Made by a program: the position numbers and the translations under genes. Source: Mycolicibacterium aurum (GTDB lineage: Bacteria > Actinomycetota > Actinomycetes > Mycobacteriales > Mycobacteriaceae). Taken from it: DNA of 64,000 nucleotides. Positions within the stretch are counted from its first letter, which is position 1, and each line of letters begins with the position of its first letter. The stretch covers positions 2,046,001-2,110,000 of the forward strand of contig LT549889.1 in the NCBI GenBank assembly GCA_900078775.1, read 5' to 3'. Of the stretch, positions 42,805 to 51,151 are shown piece after piece. The notes beneath the pieces are model-generated. The model was not told the origin of the DNA and searched no databases. It worked only from the letters and a program-made list of their open reading frames with translations.

Positions 42805-42943
42805 TGGCTTCCCCCAAATAGGTCGCCCCGACCCATCAATTCTTAGGCTGGCTACCTAATATACGCCGGAGCCGAGGCGGGTCGCTCGGATTCCGCCTCT
42901 GGCAGTACCCGAGCGACCCGTTGGGGAAACCGTGAGGTGGGAG

Positions 42944-43423
42944 CTACTGCGGGGGCCGCGAGACGCACTGCGCGGAGTACAGCTCCTCGCCGAGGGTGTT
43001 CATCAACTGCAACTGAGTCTCCAGATAGTCGATGTGGCCCTCCTCGTCGGCCAGGATCTTCTCCAGGATCCCCGCCGAGGTGGCGTCCTGCTTCTCCCGG
43101 CACATGATGATGCCCGGCTTCAGGCGCGCCACCACCTCGTACTCGATGGCGAGATCGGACTCGAACTGCTCCCGCAGGGTCTGCCCGACACGCAGGGAGA
43201 ACAACCGCTGGTAGTTCGGCAGGCCGTCGAGAAGCAGGATGCGATCGGTGATCGTCTCCGCATGCCGCATTTCCTCGAAGGATTCTTCCCGCGTATGGCG
43301 AGCCAATTCGGTGTATCCCCAATTGTCCTGCATTTTCGAGTGCAGGAAATACTGGTTGATCGCCGTGAGTTCACTCGTCAACTGCTCATTGAGCAATTTC
43401 AGAACTTCTGGATCGCCTTGCAT
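42944..43423 (-). CDS. bfrA: bacterioferritin BfrA
   Basis: A 159-residue ferritin-like protein that stores iron in a 24-mer with heme. It opens MQGDPEVLKLLNEQLTSELT and has the di-iron ligands in the QLTSELTAINQYFLH, EMRHAE and EEGHIDYLE helices. Heme-binding Met is expected near residue 52. Length equals that of M. tuberculosis BfrA (Rv1876). ATG at 43421-43423 follows TTAGGAGC. Two IdeR-like boxes (43558-43576, 43611-43629) lie 135-206 bases upstream, which fits the known IdeR activation of mycobacterial ferritin genes under high iron. Confidence 0.95.
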   Translation of the reverse strand: MQGDPEVLKLLNEQLTSELTAINQYFLHSKMQDNWGYTELARHTREESFEEMRHAETITDRILLLDGLPNYQRLFSLRVGQTLREQFESDLAIEYEVVARLKPGIIMCREKQDATSAGILEKILADEEGHIDYLETQLQLMNTLGEELYSAQCVSRPPQ

Positions 43424-43557
43424 ATCGCTCCTAAGCACCTTGAGGGCTGGTCAAGTGTCGCTAAAGCCGTGCATATCCGAATCTAGTCGAGTCGAGGGGT
43501 GGCGGCGAGAGCTGACGCGGCGGTTCCGAAGCGTTTTTCGGCCAGTGTCGGCGCGCC

Positions 43558-43576
43558 GTAGGTGAGGCTAACCCTA
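43558..43576. promoter_or_regulatory. IdeR-like iron box (distal from bfd, proximal to bfrA)
   Basis: GTAGGTGAGGCTAACCCTA agrees with the 19-base IdeR consensus TTAGGTTAGGCTAACCTAA at 15 positions. It lies 135 bases upstream of bfrA. Binding is inferred from the consensus and from the ferritin context. Confidence 0.7.
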
Positions 43577-43610
43577 GTCAGAGGCGTAGTTATGGACTGC
43601 CTTGCCTTAG

Positions 43611-43629
43611 TTAGGTTACACTGCCCTAA
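43611..43629. promoter_or_regulatory. IdeR-like iron box
   Basis: TTAGGTTACACTGCCCTAA agrees with the IdeR consensus at 15 of 19 positions, with intact outer halves. It lies 34 bases after the first box and 57 bases before the small gene at 43686, so it could repress the plus-strand bfd transcript while helping activate bfrA. Confidence 0.7.
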
Positions 43630-43685
43630 CCCTCGGAGGCGCCCGCCGGTGCGCCTACCCCCGACCGCGTGGAGAGGCAGGAACG

Positions 43686-43877
43686 GTGAACGATTACCAG
43701 CCGCATTCGTTCACTCCACAGCTCTTTCCATTTCGCGGAATTGTTCTTCGAAACAATCACATGACGCGTGATTCTCCCTTTTCTCCACGGATGAATTCCG
43801 AGCCCACGCTCTTCGACCCGGCCCACCCCATTCGGCTGGTCATGAATTTGACGCCGGCGATCGGCGAGGTGGCCTGA
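43686..43877 (+). CDS. possible small protein upstream of bfd
   Basis: A 63-codon frame with a GTG start and GGCAGGAAC upstream; the stop is 4 bases before the bfd ATG. The sequence (MNDYQPHSFTPQLFPFRG at the start) has no recognised family, no membrane segment and lower GC than its neighbours. It may be a small co-expressed protein or just leader RNA. It lies directly downstream of an iron box. Confidence 0.35.
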   Translation: MNDYQPHSFTPQLFPFRGIVLRNNHMTRDSPFSPRMNSEPTLFDPAHPIRLVMNLTPAIGEVA

Positions 43878-43881
43878 ACGC

Positions 43882-44073
43882 ATGTTCGTGTGTCTGTGCA
43901 CCGGCGCCACCACCCAGGCCGTCCACGATGCGGTGGCCGCGGGTGCCACCACGTCCCGGCAGGTCGCCGACGCCTGTGGCGCGGGATCGGATTGCGGACG
44001 GTGCCGGCGCACGGTGCGCGCCATCCTGGCCGCCGCGCGCACCGTCGACTGCCCGGTGCACGCGGTGCACTAG
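43882..44073 (+). CDS. bfd: bacterioferritin-associated ferredoxin (second Bfd)
   Basis: A 63-residue [2Fe-2S] ferredoxin with Cys4, Cys6, Cys38 and Cys41, the Bfd spacing. It should deliver electrons to BfrA, which is encoded divergently 458 bases away, to release iron. ATG at 43882. The shared intergenic region has two IdeR-like boxes. The stop overlaps the convergent enoyl-CoA hydratase gene by 4 bases. A paralogue with the same cysteine spacing is encoded at 13404-13604. Confidence 0.88.
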   Translation: MFVCLCTGATTQAVHDAVAAGATTSRQVADACGAGSDCGRCRRTVRAILAAARTVDCPVHAVH

Positions 44074-44822
44074 CGTTTGTCCACGAACGAGGCCAGGGCA
44101 TCGGCGTTGGCCGCCTGGCCCAACAGTTCGGCGAACAACCCATTCTCGCGCTCACTGGCCGCGGCGATGGCGGGACGGATGGCGTCCATCATGGTCTGTT
44201 TGACCGCGAGCAGGCTGTTCAGCGGCCGCGCCGCCAGCACCTCGGCGTGCCGGCGGGCCTCGACCATCAGATCTTCGGGCTCACATACCTTCCACACCAA
44301 GCCCATTCGCAGCGCCTCGGCCGCGTCCACCCACTCCGAGGACAGCAGCAGCCATGCCGCGTTCTGCCGACCGACCAACCGGGGCAACAGATATGACGAC
44401 GCCGCCTCCGGCGGAACCCCCAGACTGGTGAAGGGGCACTTGAGCCGGGCGGTGCTGGACATGAACGCCAGATCGGCGTAGCCGAGGATGGTGGTCCCGA
44501 TACCCAGGCCGACCCCATTGACCGCACAGATCAGCGGTTTGGGGAAGGCGGCCAGCGCCTCGATCATCCCGCGGAACCCATGCACACCGGGTTGGTAGTC
44601 CGGGTCGGTCACCAACTTCTGCATCTCGACCAGGTCGTTGCCCGCGCTGAACGCCCGTCCCGCACCGGTCAGCAGCACCACCGACACCTCGGGATCCGCG
44701 GCCGCGGCCAGCAACGCCTCGGTGGTCGCGTCGTAGAGCGCCTCGCTGAAGGCGTTGAGCGCCTCCGGCCGGTTGAGCGTCAGCGTCCGTACCCGATTCT
44801 CATCGGTGATCAACAGGGTCAC
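44070..44822 (-). CDS. enoyl-CoA hydratase/isomerase family protein
   Basis: A 250-residue crotonase-fold protein: TLTLNRPEALNAFSEALYDA, the first oxyanion segment GRAFSAGNDLVEM and the second GVGLGIGTTILGYADL. Catalytic acids are not in the strict hydratase positions for certain, so isomerase activity is possible. GTG at 44820-44822 overlaps the upstream gene stop by 4 bases (GTGA). It is probably in lipid or sterol beta-oxidation. Confidence 0.87.
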   Translation of the reverse strand: MTLLITDENRVRTLTLNRPEALNAFSEALYDATTEALLAAAADPEVSVVLLTGAGRAFSAGNDLVEMQKLVTDPDYQPGVHGFRGMIEALAAFPKPLICAVNGVGLGIGTTILGYADLAFMSSTARLKCPFTSLGVPPEAASSYLLPRLVGRQNAAWLLLSSEWVDAAEALRMGLVWKVCEPEDLMVEARRHAEVLAARPLNSLLAVKQTMMDAIRPAIAAASERENGLFAELLGQAANADALASFVDKR

Positions 44823-45529
44823 GAGTGCAGCGTAAGGGTCGGCGACCACAGCGTGTAGCGACTCGTCGGCACCGTGTCGATGTCGCGGTCGGCGCCGAAT
44901 CGGGCCACGCTGGCCGCCATCCGGCTCATCCGGTCGGCCAGGTCGGCGTCATCGGCGGCCCCGAAGAAAGCGTGCAGATCCGACACCGCCTCAATGGGGA
45001 ACAGTTCCTCGACGATGGCGTCGATGCGCGGTGCGTCCGGGGTGAGGGCCCGCACCACGGTGTTCTGCGTGTAACCGAACGTCGCCTGGGTGGCGATCGC
45101 CACCGGAGTGTGGTCGATGTGCCAGCGCTGCAACCAGATTGCCTCGTCGAGGTCCACCGGGCGGCGCAGCAGCGCGATATTGGCCAGCCCGGGGGTGCGC
45201 GCACTCGGCGCGGTATCGGGGCCCGGCAGCGGGACCGACTCGGTCACCAGATAGGCGGCCATCTCCTGACATTCGGCGGCCAGCAGTTCCAGGGCCGCCG
45301 TCAGCGACGCACCGTAGTACTGCTGGGTCCAGATGCTGACCACCGCGCAGGCCGGCGGGTCCAGCGTGGTGAGGGTCATCAGCGATGCGCTGACCGCCTC
45401 GTCACGCACGTTGACCGTCAGCCCGGCCAGATCGAGTTCGGACAGTGCGGCGGCCACCCGGGTCCGCAACCGGGTGCACCACTGTTCGTCGGGGTTCGTC
45501 GCGCGCAGCACGACCATGACCTTTTCCAC
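44819..45529 (-). CDS. EthD-like protein of unknown function
   Basis: A 236-residue protein with tandem features of the EthD/dimeric alpha-beta barrel type (MVVLRATNPDEQW at the N-terminus, WLQRWHIDHTPVAIATQATFGYTQN in the second half). Proteins of this type are common beside lipid-degradation genes in mycobacteria. GTG at 45527-45529 is used; an ATG 12 bases later is possible. It is coupled to the enoyl-CoA hydratase by a 4-base overlap. Confidence 0.75.
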   Translation of the reverse strand: MEKVMVVLRATNPDEQWCTRLRTRVAAALSELDLAGLTVNVRDEAVSASLMTLTTLDPPACAVVSIWTQQYYGASLTAALELLAAECQEMAAYLVTESVPLPGPDTAPSARTPGLANIALLRRPVDLDEAIWLQRWHIDHTPVAIATQATFGYTQNTVVRALTPDAPRIDAIVEELFPIEAVSDLHAFFGAADDADLADRMSRMAASVARFGADRDIDTVPTSRYTLWSPTLTLHS

Positions 45530-45618
45530 CCGCCGAACCTAACAACGGCGGCGAATCGATCACCGGGCGATCACACCTTGCGGTGATACGCCCTGACACC
45601 GACCGGAGTCGGGACACA

Positions 45619-47628
45619 ATGGGCGTCATGACCCTCGGCCGTCAGCTGCGACTGACGTTGTACGACGGCGGCGCCGTGCTGCGCAGCCTCGCCGGCGTGC
45701 TGGCCGTGGTGCTGCTGGCCCATCTCGTGCACTCTCCGGCGGCCGCCGTGAGCAGCGGGGCCGCGGCGATCGTGGCCGGCGCCAGCGCGCTACAGGACAG
45801 CCCGCGCAGCCGTTTCCCCACCGTGGTGATCGTCTCGCTGGAGATGGCGCTGGCCGCCCTGCTGGGCGCGGTGACCGAGGCCAACGCGTTCGCCTTCATC
45901 GTCGTCATCGGATTGTGGTGCGCGGCCGCGGGACTGCACTGGGCGATCAGCGCCAACGCCGGACTGGTGGCCGCGGCGGGTGCGGCGGTGATGGTCACCT
46001 CGGTCCCGGCCGCCCACGACGCCGTCTCGGTGCTGACGGTGATGGTGCTGGCCCTGATCGGTGGCCTGCTGCAGGCCGCACTGATCGTGGTGTGGCCGCA
46101 GCGCCGGTGGCGTACCCAGCGCAGCGCGCTGACCCAGGCCTATCTGTCGCTGGCCGCCGACGCCGACCGGATCGCGGTGGACCCCGACACCGTGATCGAC
46201 CGGGAGCCGCTGATCCGGTTGCGGGACGCGTTCATGGTGAGCGAGGCGCTGGCCAAACGGCGTCCACCGATCTACCGCGGCTGGTACAGCCTGCCCGAGC
46301 GGATCGCCGATTCGCTGGCCGCGCTCGGTGCGGACGGCGGCACCGACGAGGCCGTGGCGCGGGTGCTGCACAGCGCATCCGAACTGCTGGTCGTCATCGC
46401 GCACGCCCGGCGCAGCGCCCGCTCCGAGTTGGCCTATGCGACCGGACAACTCGACGGTGCGGCCACCGCGGTGCAGGGCGGCCGGCGGGAGGCCGCGATG
46501 GTGTTGTCGGCCCAGTTGCGGGAGGCCGTGGAACTACGCTTCGGTCAGTTCGAGCCGGATCAGGTGGCGCATCTGCGCCGCACCGGCGTGCCGGACGCGC
46601 TGACCGCGGTGACCGGTCTGGTGCGCGCGCAACTGGTCAGCAGCTCACCCATCCTGCGGCATACGCTGCGCCTGATCACGGCCACCGTGGTCGGGGTGGT
46701 GCTTTGGCGGTTCGCCGATATCCCGCACGGCGTGTGGATCCCATTGACCGTGCTGATGGTGTTGCGCCCGGAAACCGCCCACACCTACACCCGCTGTGTC
46801 GGGCGGATCGTCGGGACCGCGGCGGGGGTGGCGCTGGCCGCCGTTCTGACCTCACTGATCGCGCCTGCCGATGCGGCCTCGGCGGTGCTGGCCGTGCTGA
46901 TCCTCGCCGTCGGCTATCTCACCGCCGAGATCAGCTACCTCGGGGTGAACATCGCCGTCGCCGGGACGCTGGTGTTCCTGATGAACATGGCAGGCTCGTC
47001 CGGCGAAGGCGCGCTCGGCGATCCGCTGCTGGCCGTGGTGACCGGGGGTGGCCTGGCCGTCGCGGTGCACGTGCTGATCCCCGACAACGCACTGGTGCGG
47101 TTGCGGCAGCGCGCCGGTGAACTGCTCAAGACCGAGATCGACTACGCCGCCATGGTGGTCCGGGCGTTCGTGCACGATGTGGAGCACCCCAAGGAGCAAC
47201 TGGAGTCCGCGTGGGGCCGGGCGGTGAGCGCGCGCGCCGCCTTCGAGGCCACCGCGGGCGCCACCGGCGCCGAGTCCCGCGCGCTGCGGCGCTGGATGCG
47301 GTCCTACCGCGCGGCCTTGAACTCCGTCACCACCTCGTGTGCCGCGCTGGAGGCCCATCTACCCGCGCACCCCCCGCCGAACCTGAACCGTGAGTTCGTG
47401 GCCGCCGTGGACGATTACGTCAAGGCACTCAGTGGTGACCCGGCCACCCCGGCGGCCCCGTGGAGCGTCGACACCGATGCCCTGCTGACGGCCAGCGCCG
47501 GGGTGCGGGAGGCCGCGGCCCTGCTGACCGACGACCACGCCGCCGAACGGTTACTGGTCGGCGAGATCTGCAATATCACCGCAGTCGTGACCGACATCGC
47601 CGCCAGCGACGTCAAACTCGGGCTGTGA
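45619..47628 (+). CDS. FUSC family membrane protein (aromatic acid exporter-like)
   Basis: A 669-residue protein with two blocks of about six membrane helices (about 20-170 and 360-500), each followed by a long soluble domain. This is the FUSC/ArAE layout; the motif LVPLTVLMVLRPE-like stretch (HGVWIPLTVLMVLRPETAHT) is typical. It probably exports aromatic acids or similar toxic compounds. ATG at 45619 is chosen; an ATG 9 bases later is possible. It ends 3 bases before the convergent thioesterase stop. Confidence 0.88.
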   Translation: MGVMTLGRQLRLTLYDGGAVLRSLAGVLAVVLLAHLVHSPAAAVSSGAAAIVAGASALQDSPRSRFPTVVIVSLEMALAALLGAVTEANAFAFIVVIGLWCAAAGLHWAISANAGLVAAAGAAVMVTSVPAAHDAVSVLTVMVLALIGGLLQAALIVVWPQRRWRTQRSALTQAYLSLAADADRIAVDPDTVIDREPLIRLRDAFMVSEALAKRRPPIYRGWYSLPERIADSLAALGADGGTDEAVARVLHSASELLVVIAHARRSARSELAYATGQLDGAATAVQGGRREAAMVLSAQLREAVELRFGQFEPDQVAHLRRTGVPDALTAVTGLVRAQLVSSSPILRHTLRLITATVVGVVLWRFADIPHGVWIPLTVLMVLRPETAHTYTRCVGRIVGTAAGVALAAVLTSLIAPADAASAVLAVLILAVGYLTAEISYLGVNIAVAGTLVFLMNMAGSSGEGALGDPLLAVVTGGGLAVAVHVLIPDNALVRLRQRAGELLKTEIDYAAMVVRAFVHDVEHPKEQLESAWGRAVSARAAFEATAGATGAESRALRRWMRSYRAALNSVTTSCAALEAHLPAHPPPNLNREFVAAVDDYVKALSGDPATPAAPWSVDTDALLTASAGVREAAALLTDDHAAERLLVGEICNITAVVTDIAASDVKLGL

Positions 47629-47631
47629 CGG

Positions 47632-48255
47632 TCAATCCCGCGCCCACTTGGGCCGGATGAACACCCCCTCGGCCCGCACGGTGGGCCCCTCGGCGTCCGA
47701 GATGAAGCCGGTAGCAAAGGTTTTCACGCCCTCGGTACGCTCGGCCGTCGCCTCCACGCGCAGCGGGCCGAGCCGGGTGGGACGCAGATAGCGCAGGCTG
47801 ATGGTGCCGGTCAGTCGCGGGCTGGTGGCCGGGCTGGCCGCCTCGCCGAGCATGTGGTCGAGGATGAGCGCGGCCACGCCCCCGTGCACGTGTCCGGGCG
47901 GCCCCTCATAACCGGCGCCCAGGGCGAAGTCGGCGGACACGCTGCCGTCGGGGTGGTGTGCCACCGACAGCGGCGGGGCGATCGGATTGCGCAACCCGAT
48001 GACGGCGTTGCCCCACGGCATCCGGTCCCCCTCCTCGGTGAACCGCACCCCGAAGGAGCCGTCGATCTGGGTGCTGCGCAGCGCCGCCGTCGCCGCGTCG
48101 ATCTGCGCCTTCGCGGCCGCCACGGTCTCGGCGTCGGCGGCGGTGCGGATGGTGGCGTCGATGAGTTCGCGCACCGACTCGGTCAACGGCCGGTAGATCT
48201 CGCGCAGTCGTGCGACGTCCTCGGCGGTGAGGTCCTCGACAGTGAAGTCCAGCAT
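47632..48255 (-). CDS. PaaI-type hotdog thioesterase
   Basis: A 207-residue protein with the PaaI/DUF-type hotdog core in the C-terminal half (GPPGHVHGGVAALILDHMLGEA, SLRYLRPTRLGPLRVEA) and a helical N-terminal extension. It hydrolyses an acyl-CoA of unknown chain. ATG at 48253-48255 has no ribosome site; a KstR-type box begins 8 bases upstream, so the promoter must overlap the box and the transcript may be leaderless. This strongly suggests sterol-controlled expression. Confidence 0.87.
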   Translation of the reverse strand: MLDFTVEDLTAEDVARLREIYRPLTESVRELIDATIRTAADAETVAAAKAQIDAATAALRSTQIDGSFGVRFTEEGDRMPWGNAVIGLRNPIAPPLSVAHHPDGSVSADFALGAGYEGPPGHVHGGVAALILDHMLGEAASPATSPRLTGTISLRYLRPTRLGPLRVEATAERTEGVKTFATGFISDAEGPTVRAEGVFIRPKWARD

Positions 48256-48263
48256 GCAAGAAC

Positions 48264-48277
48264 TAGAACATGTTCTA
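48264..48277. promoter_or_regulatory. KstR-type operator (perfect palindrome TAGAACATGTTCTA)
   Basis: A fully palindromic match to the KstR consensus, between the thioesterase (start 48255 minus) and GntR (start 48323 plus) genes. It ends 45 bases before the GntR gene, so both promoters may be covered. Confidence 0.82.
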
Positions 48278-48322
48278 ACGACGCTGTCGAGCGCGCTTCC
48301 GTGCGGATGGAACAATCGCTGC

Positions 48323-48985
48323 ATGGCGGCACCCAGGGTCAGCGGATCACCGCCGACGACGCTGGCCGATGTGGCCGGCAGCAGGTTGCGGGCCGCGATT
48401 CTCAGCGGTGCGCTGGCGCCGGGCGAGAAGCTCGTCGAGGAACAGTTGTGCGCCGACTTCGGTATCGGACGGGCACCGCTGCGGGAGGCGTTGCGGTTGC
48501 TGACCCAGCAGGGCCTGGTCGAGCGACTCCCGCGTCGCGGGTCCCGGGTGGCCGACTGGTCGCCCGAGGAGATTCTGCAACTGTTCGCCCTGCGGCACGT
48601 CCTGGAGCGGCACGCGATCGAGACGGCCCTGCCACTCGCCGATGTGCATGCCGCGCTGCAGCCGGTCCGCCAGGTGCTCGACGAGATGCGCGGCGCCGCA
48701 GATGACCTGGAACGCGACGACGCCCATCGGCGGTTCCACGCCGCGGTGGTCGGCCTGGCGCGCAACCGGCAGCTCGACCTCGCGCTGGAGCCGATCCTGC
48801 TGAAGCTGCAACTGCCGATGGCGATGAACCTGCGCGAGGAGGCCCGACACCATCGGTCCAGCGACGGGATAGATCGGCACCTGGCCATCCTCACCGCGTT
48901 GGAGACCAACGACGCAGCGACCGTGATCGCCGCGCTGGCCGATCACGGTCACCTGCAGTACCTGAACCTGCCGGCGCAGCGCTAA
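48323..48985 (+). CDS. GntR (FCD type) transcriptional regulator
   Basis: A 220-residue regulator. The winged helix-turn-helix is at about 10-70 (GSRLRAAILSGALAPGEKLV, QLCADFGIGRAPLREALRLL). An FCD ligand-binding domain follows. ATG at 48323. It is followed by the allophanate/biuret genes, with TTGTCGACAA (49024-49033) in front of the first, so it is the probable repressor of that operon. It also lies beside a perfect KstR box, which may couple it to sterol or lipid status. Confidence 0.88.
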   Translation: MAAPRVSGSPPTTLADVAGSRLRAAILSGALAPGEKLVEEQLCADFGIGRAPLREALRLLTQQGLVERLPRRGSRVADWSPEEILQLFALRHVLERHAIETALPLADVHAALQPVRQVLDEMRGAADDLERDDAHRRFHAAVVGLARNRQLDLALEPILLKLQLPMAMNLREEARHHRSSDGIDRHLAILTALETNDAATVIAALADHGHLQYLNLPAQR

Positions 48986-49000
48986 CACGATCGACACACG

Positions 49001-49017
49001 GGCGTTCCGAGAACGCC
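49001..49017 (+). terminator. short hairpin after the GntR gene
   Basis: GGCGTTC-CGA-GAACGCC with 7-base perfect arms and 3-base loop, followed by ATCATTTTG. It starts 16 bases after the GntR stop. A terminator is likely; an operator is the alternative. Confidence 0.5.
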
Positions 49018-49023
49018 ATCATT

Positions 49024-49033
49024 TTGTCGACAA
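49024..49033. promoter_or_regulatory. GntR-type operator TTGTCGACAA
   Basis: A perfect 10-base palindrome with the TNGTNNACNA-type pattern of GntR/FCD regulators. It ends 9 bases before the ATG of the allophanate hydrolase-like gene, a position suited to repression. The regulator encoded just upstream is the likely ligand-controlled binder. Confidence 0.6.
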
Positions 49034-49041
49034 TTTCCCTC

Positions 49042-50442
49042 ATGGGATGTGAAACGCACGGTCCGGCCATCGGTCCGTCGGTGGCCGAGATCCTCGCCTC
49101 ACACGCCGGGGGCACCGGTTCGCCGACCAAGACCGCCGCGCGGGTGGCCGATGCCATCGCCGCGCGCGGGGACGACGGGACCTGGCTGTCGACGGTGCCC
49201 CGCGCGGAGCTGTTGGCCGCCGCCGCTGCCATCGAGAACCGTCCCGGTGCCCGCACCCTCCCGCTCTACGGGGTGCCGTTCGGGGTCAAGGACAGCATCG
49301 ACGTCGCCGGGGTCCCGACCACGTTGTCCTGTCCGGACTACGCCTATATCGCCGAGCGGACCGCGCCTGCGGTGCAGCGGCTGCTCGATGCCGGCGCGCT
49401 GTACGTCGGCAAGACGAACCTGGACCAGTTCGCCACCGGCCTGAACGGGACCCGCACCCCGTACCCGGTGCCCCGCAGTGTCTACCACGCCGACATGATC
49501 TCCGGCGGGTCCAGTTCCGGCTCGGCGCTGGCGGTGGCGCTCGGTCAGGTCCCGTTCGCGGTGGCCACCGACACCGCGGGGTCGGGACGGGTGCCGGCCG
49601 CCCTCAACGGCGTCCTGGGGTTCAAACCGTCGCGCGGGCTGATCAGCACCGTCGGCCTGGTCCCGGCCTGCAAGTCGCTGGACTGCCTCAGCGTGATGGC
49701 CGGCTGCATCGGCGACGTCGACCGCGTCTTCGACGTGATGGTCGGTCGCGACGACGACGATCCCTGGTCGAGGGACCGCGGCGCCCGCTACGACGGGCGA
49801 CCGATCCGAATCGGCCTGCCACCGCCGGGCGACCTGGAATTCTTCGGAGACGACGCCATGCGGTCGGCCCACCTGAGTTTCCGCGAACAGCTGACCCGCA
49901 GTGGCGCGGTGGTCGAGGTGTCCCTGGAACCGTTCCTGGCGGCGGGCGCCCTGCTGTACCAGGGGCCATGGGTGGCCGAGCGCCTGGTCGAGTTCGGCGA
50001 ATTCCTCTCGGAACACCCAGATTCCATCCATCCGGTGGTACGGGACATCTTCCGCGGCGGACTCGGGTACAGCGCGGTCGACGCGTTCGCCGCGCTGCAG
50101 CGGCTGCAGGAACTCAAGGCCCGGGCGGCAAAGGTGTGGCAGACCATCGATGTACTCGTGGTGCCTACCATCGGCACCACGTTCACCGTCGAGCAGGTAC
50201 TGGCGCGGCCGATCGACACGAACACCATGCTCGGGCACTACACCCATTTCGGAAACCTGTTGGATCTGTTGGGCATTGCGGTGCCGGCCGGCACCACGGC
50301 CGATGGCCGGCCGCACGGCGCCATGCTGCTGGGCGCGGCCGGATCCGATGACATCGCGCTCGCGTTGGCCGCCCAGATCCTCGACGAACCCCGCGCCGTC
50401 ACCGGGACGGCCGCCGCCGACCGTCACAAGGAGCAGGTATGA
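49042..50442 (+). CDS. allophanate hydrolase-like amidase (AtzF type)
   Basis: A 466-residue amidase-signature enzyme. The triad appears as Lys83 (GVKDSIDVAG), Ser157 (GGSSSGS) and nucleophile Ser181 (DTAGSGRVPAAL); the spacings of 74 and 24 residues equal those I recall for AtzF. It lacks the C-terminal decarboxylase-like domain of long DUR1,2-type enzymes, so it would release ammonia and CO2 from allophanate or yield an N-carboxy product. ATG at 49042. It overlaps the biuret hydrolase-like gene by 4 bases. Another amide substrate remains possible. Confidence 0.87.
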   Translation: MGCETHGPAIGPSVAEILASHAGGTGSPTKTAARVADAIAARGDDGTWLSTVPRAELLAAAAAIENRPGARTLPLYGVPFGVKDSIDVAGVPTTLSCPDYAYIAERTAPAVQRLLDAGALYVGKTNLDQFATGLNGTRTPYPVPRSVYHADMISGGSSSGSALAVALGQVPFAVATDTAGSGRVPAALNGVLGFKPSRGLISTVGLVPACKSLDCLSVMAGCIGDVDRVFDVMVGRDDDDPWSRDRGARYDGRPIRIGLPPPGDLEFFGDDAMRSAHLSFREQLTRSGAVVEVSLEPFLAAGALLYQGPWVAERLVEFGEFLSEHPDSIHPVVRDIFRGGLGYSAVDAFAALQRLQELKARAAKVWQTIDVLVVPTIGTTFTVEQVLARPIDTNTMLGHYTHFGNLLDLLGIAVPAGTTADGRPHGAMLLGAAGSDDIALALAAQILDEPRAVTGTAAADRHKEQV

Positions 50443-51140
50443 CATCCCCGACCGGTACCGTCACCGTCCCCGCCGAGCCCTCGGCATTTCCGCTCGCGAC
50501 GGGCAAGACCGCGCTGATCGTCATCGACATGCAGCGAGACTTCCTGTTGCCCGGCGGATTCGGCGAGAGCCTGGGCAACGACGTCGGCCAACTGCTGAAG
50601 GTGGTGCCACCGCTCGCGGCGTTGATCGCCGCGGCCCGTGCAGCCGGCGTCCCGGTGATCCACACCCGCGAGGGCCATGCCCCCGATCTGTCGGACTGCC
50701 CGGCGGCCAAGCTCAACCGCGGCGCCCCGTCAAGGCGCATCGGCGACCGCGGCAAGTACGGCCGCATCCTGATCCGCGGCGAGTACGGCCACGACATCGT
50801 CGACGAACTCCGTCCCGTCGACGGTGAGGTGGTGATCGACAAACCGGGCAAGGGCGCCTTCTACGCCACCGAGTTACAGGACGTCCTCACCGCCGCCGGG
50901 GTGACCCAGCTGCTCGTCACCGGCGTCACCACCGAGGTGTGCGTGCACACCACCACCCGCGAGGCCAATGACCGGGGCTACGAGTGCCTGGTGGTATCCG
51001 ATTGTGTGGGTTCGTATTTCCCGGAGTTCCAGCGGGTCGGGCTGGACATGATCACGGCCCAGGGCGGCATCTTCGGCTGGGTCGCCGACAGCTCGGTCGT
51101 CATTCCCGCACTACAAACCCTGGCCCTGTCCGCCGCCTGA
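50439..51140 (+). CDS. biuret hydrolase-like cysteine hydrolase (isochorismatase fold)
   Basis: A 233-residue cysteine hydrolase with triad Asp30 (VIDMQRDF), Lys138 (DKPGKGAF) and Cys168 (TTEVCVH). Residues HTREGHAPDLSDCPAAKLNR, SRRIGDRGKYGRILIRGE and REANDRGYEC follow the pattern of rhizobial BiuH, which converts biuret to allophanate and ammonia. ATG at 50439 overlaps the upstream gene stop (ATGA). The neighbour is an allophanate hydrolase-like gene, the next enzyme in that pathway. A ureidoacrylate or nicotinamidase-like activity cannot be fully excluded. Confidence 0.86.
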   Translation: MTSPTGTVTVPAEPSAFPLATGKTALIVIDMQRDFLLPGGFGESLGNDVGQLLKVVPPLAALIAAARAAGVPVIHTREGHAPDLSDCPAAKLNRGAPSRRIGDRGKYGRILIRGEYGHDIVDELRPVDGEVVIDKPGKGAFYATELQDVLTAAGVTQLLVTGVTTEVCVHTTTREANDRGYECLVVSDCVGSYFPEFQRVGLDMITAQGGIFGWVADSSVVIPALQTLALSAA

Positions 51141-51151
51141 AAGGATCCGCG

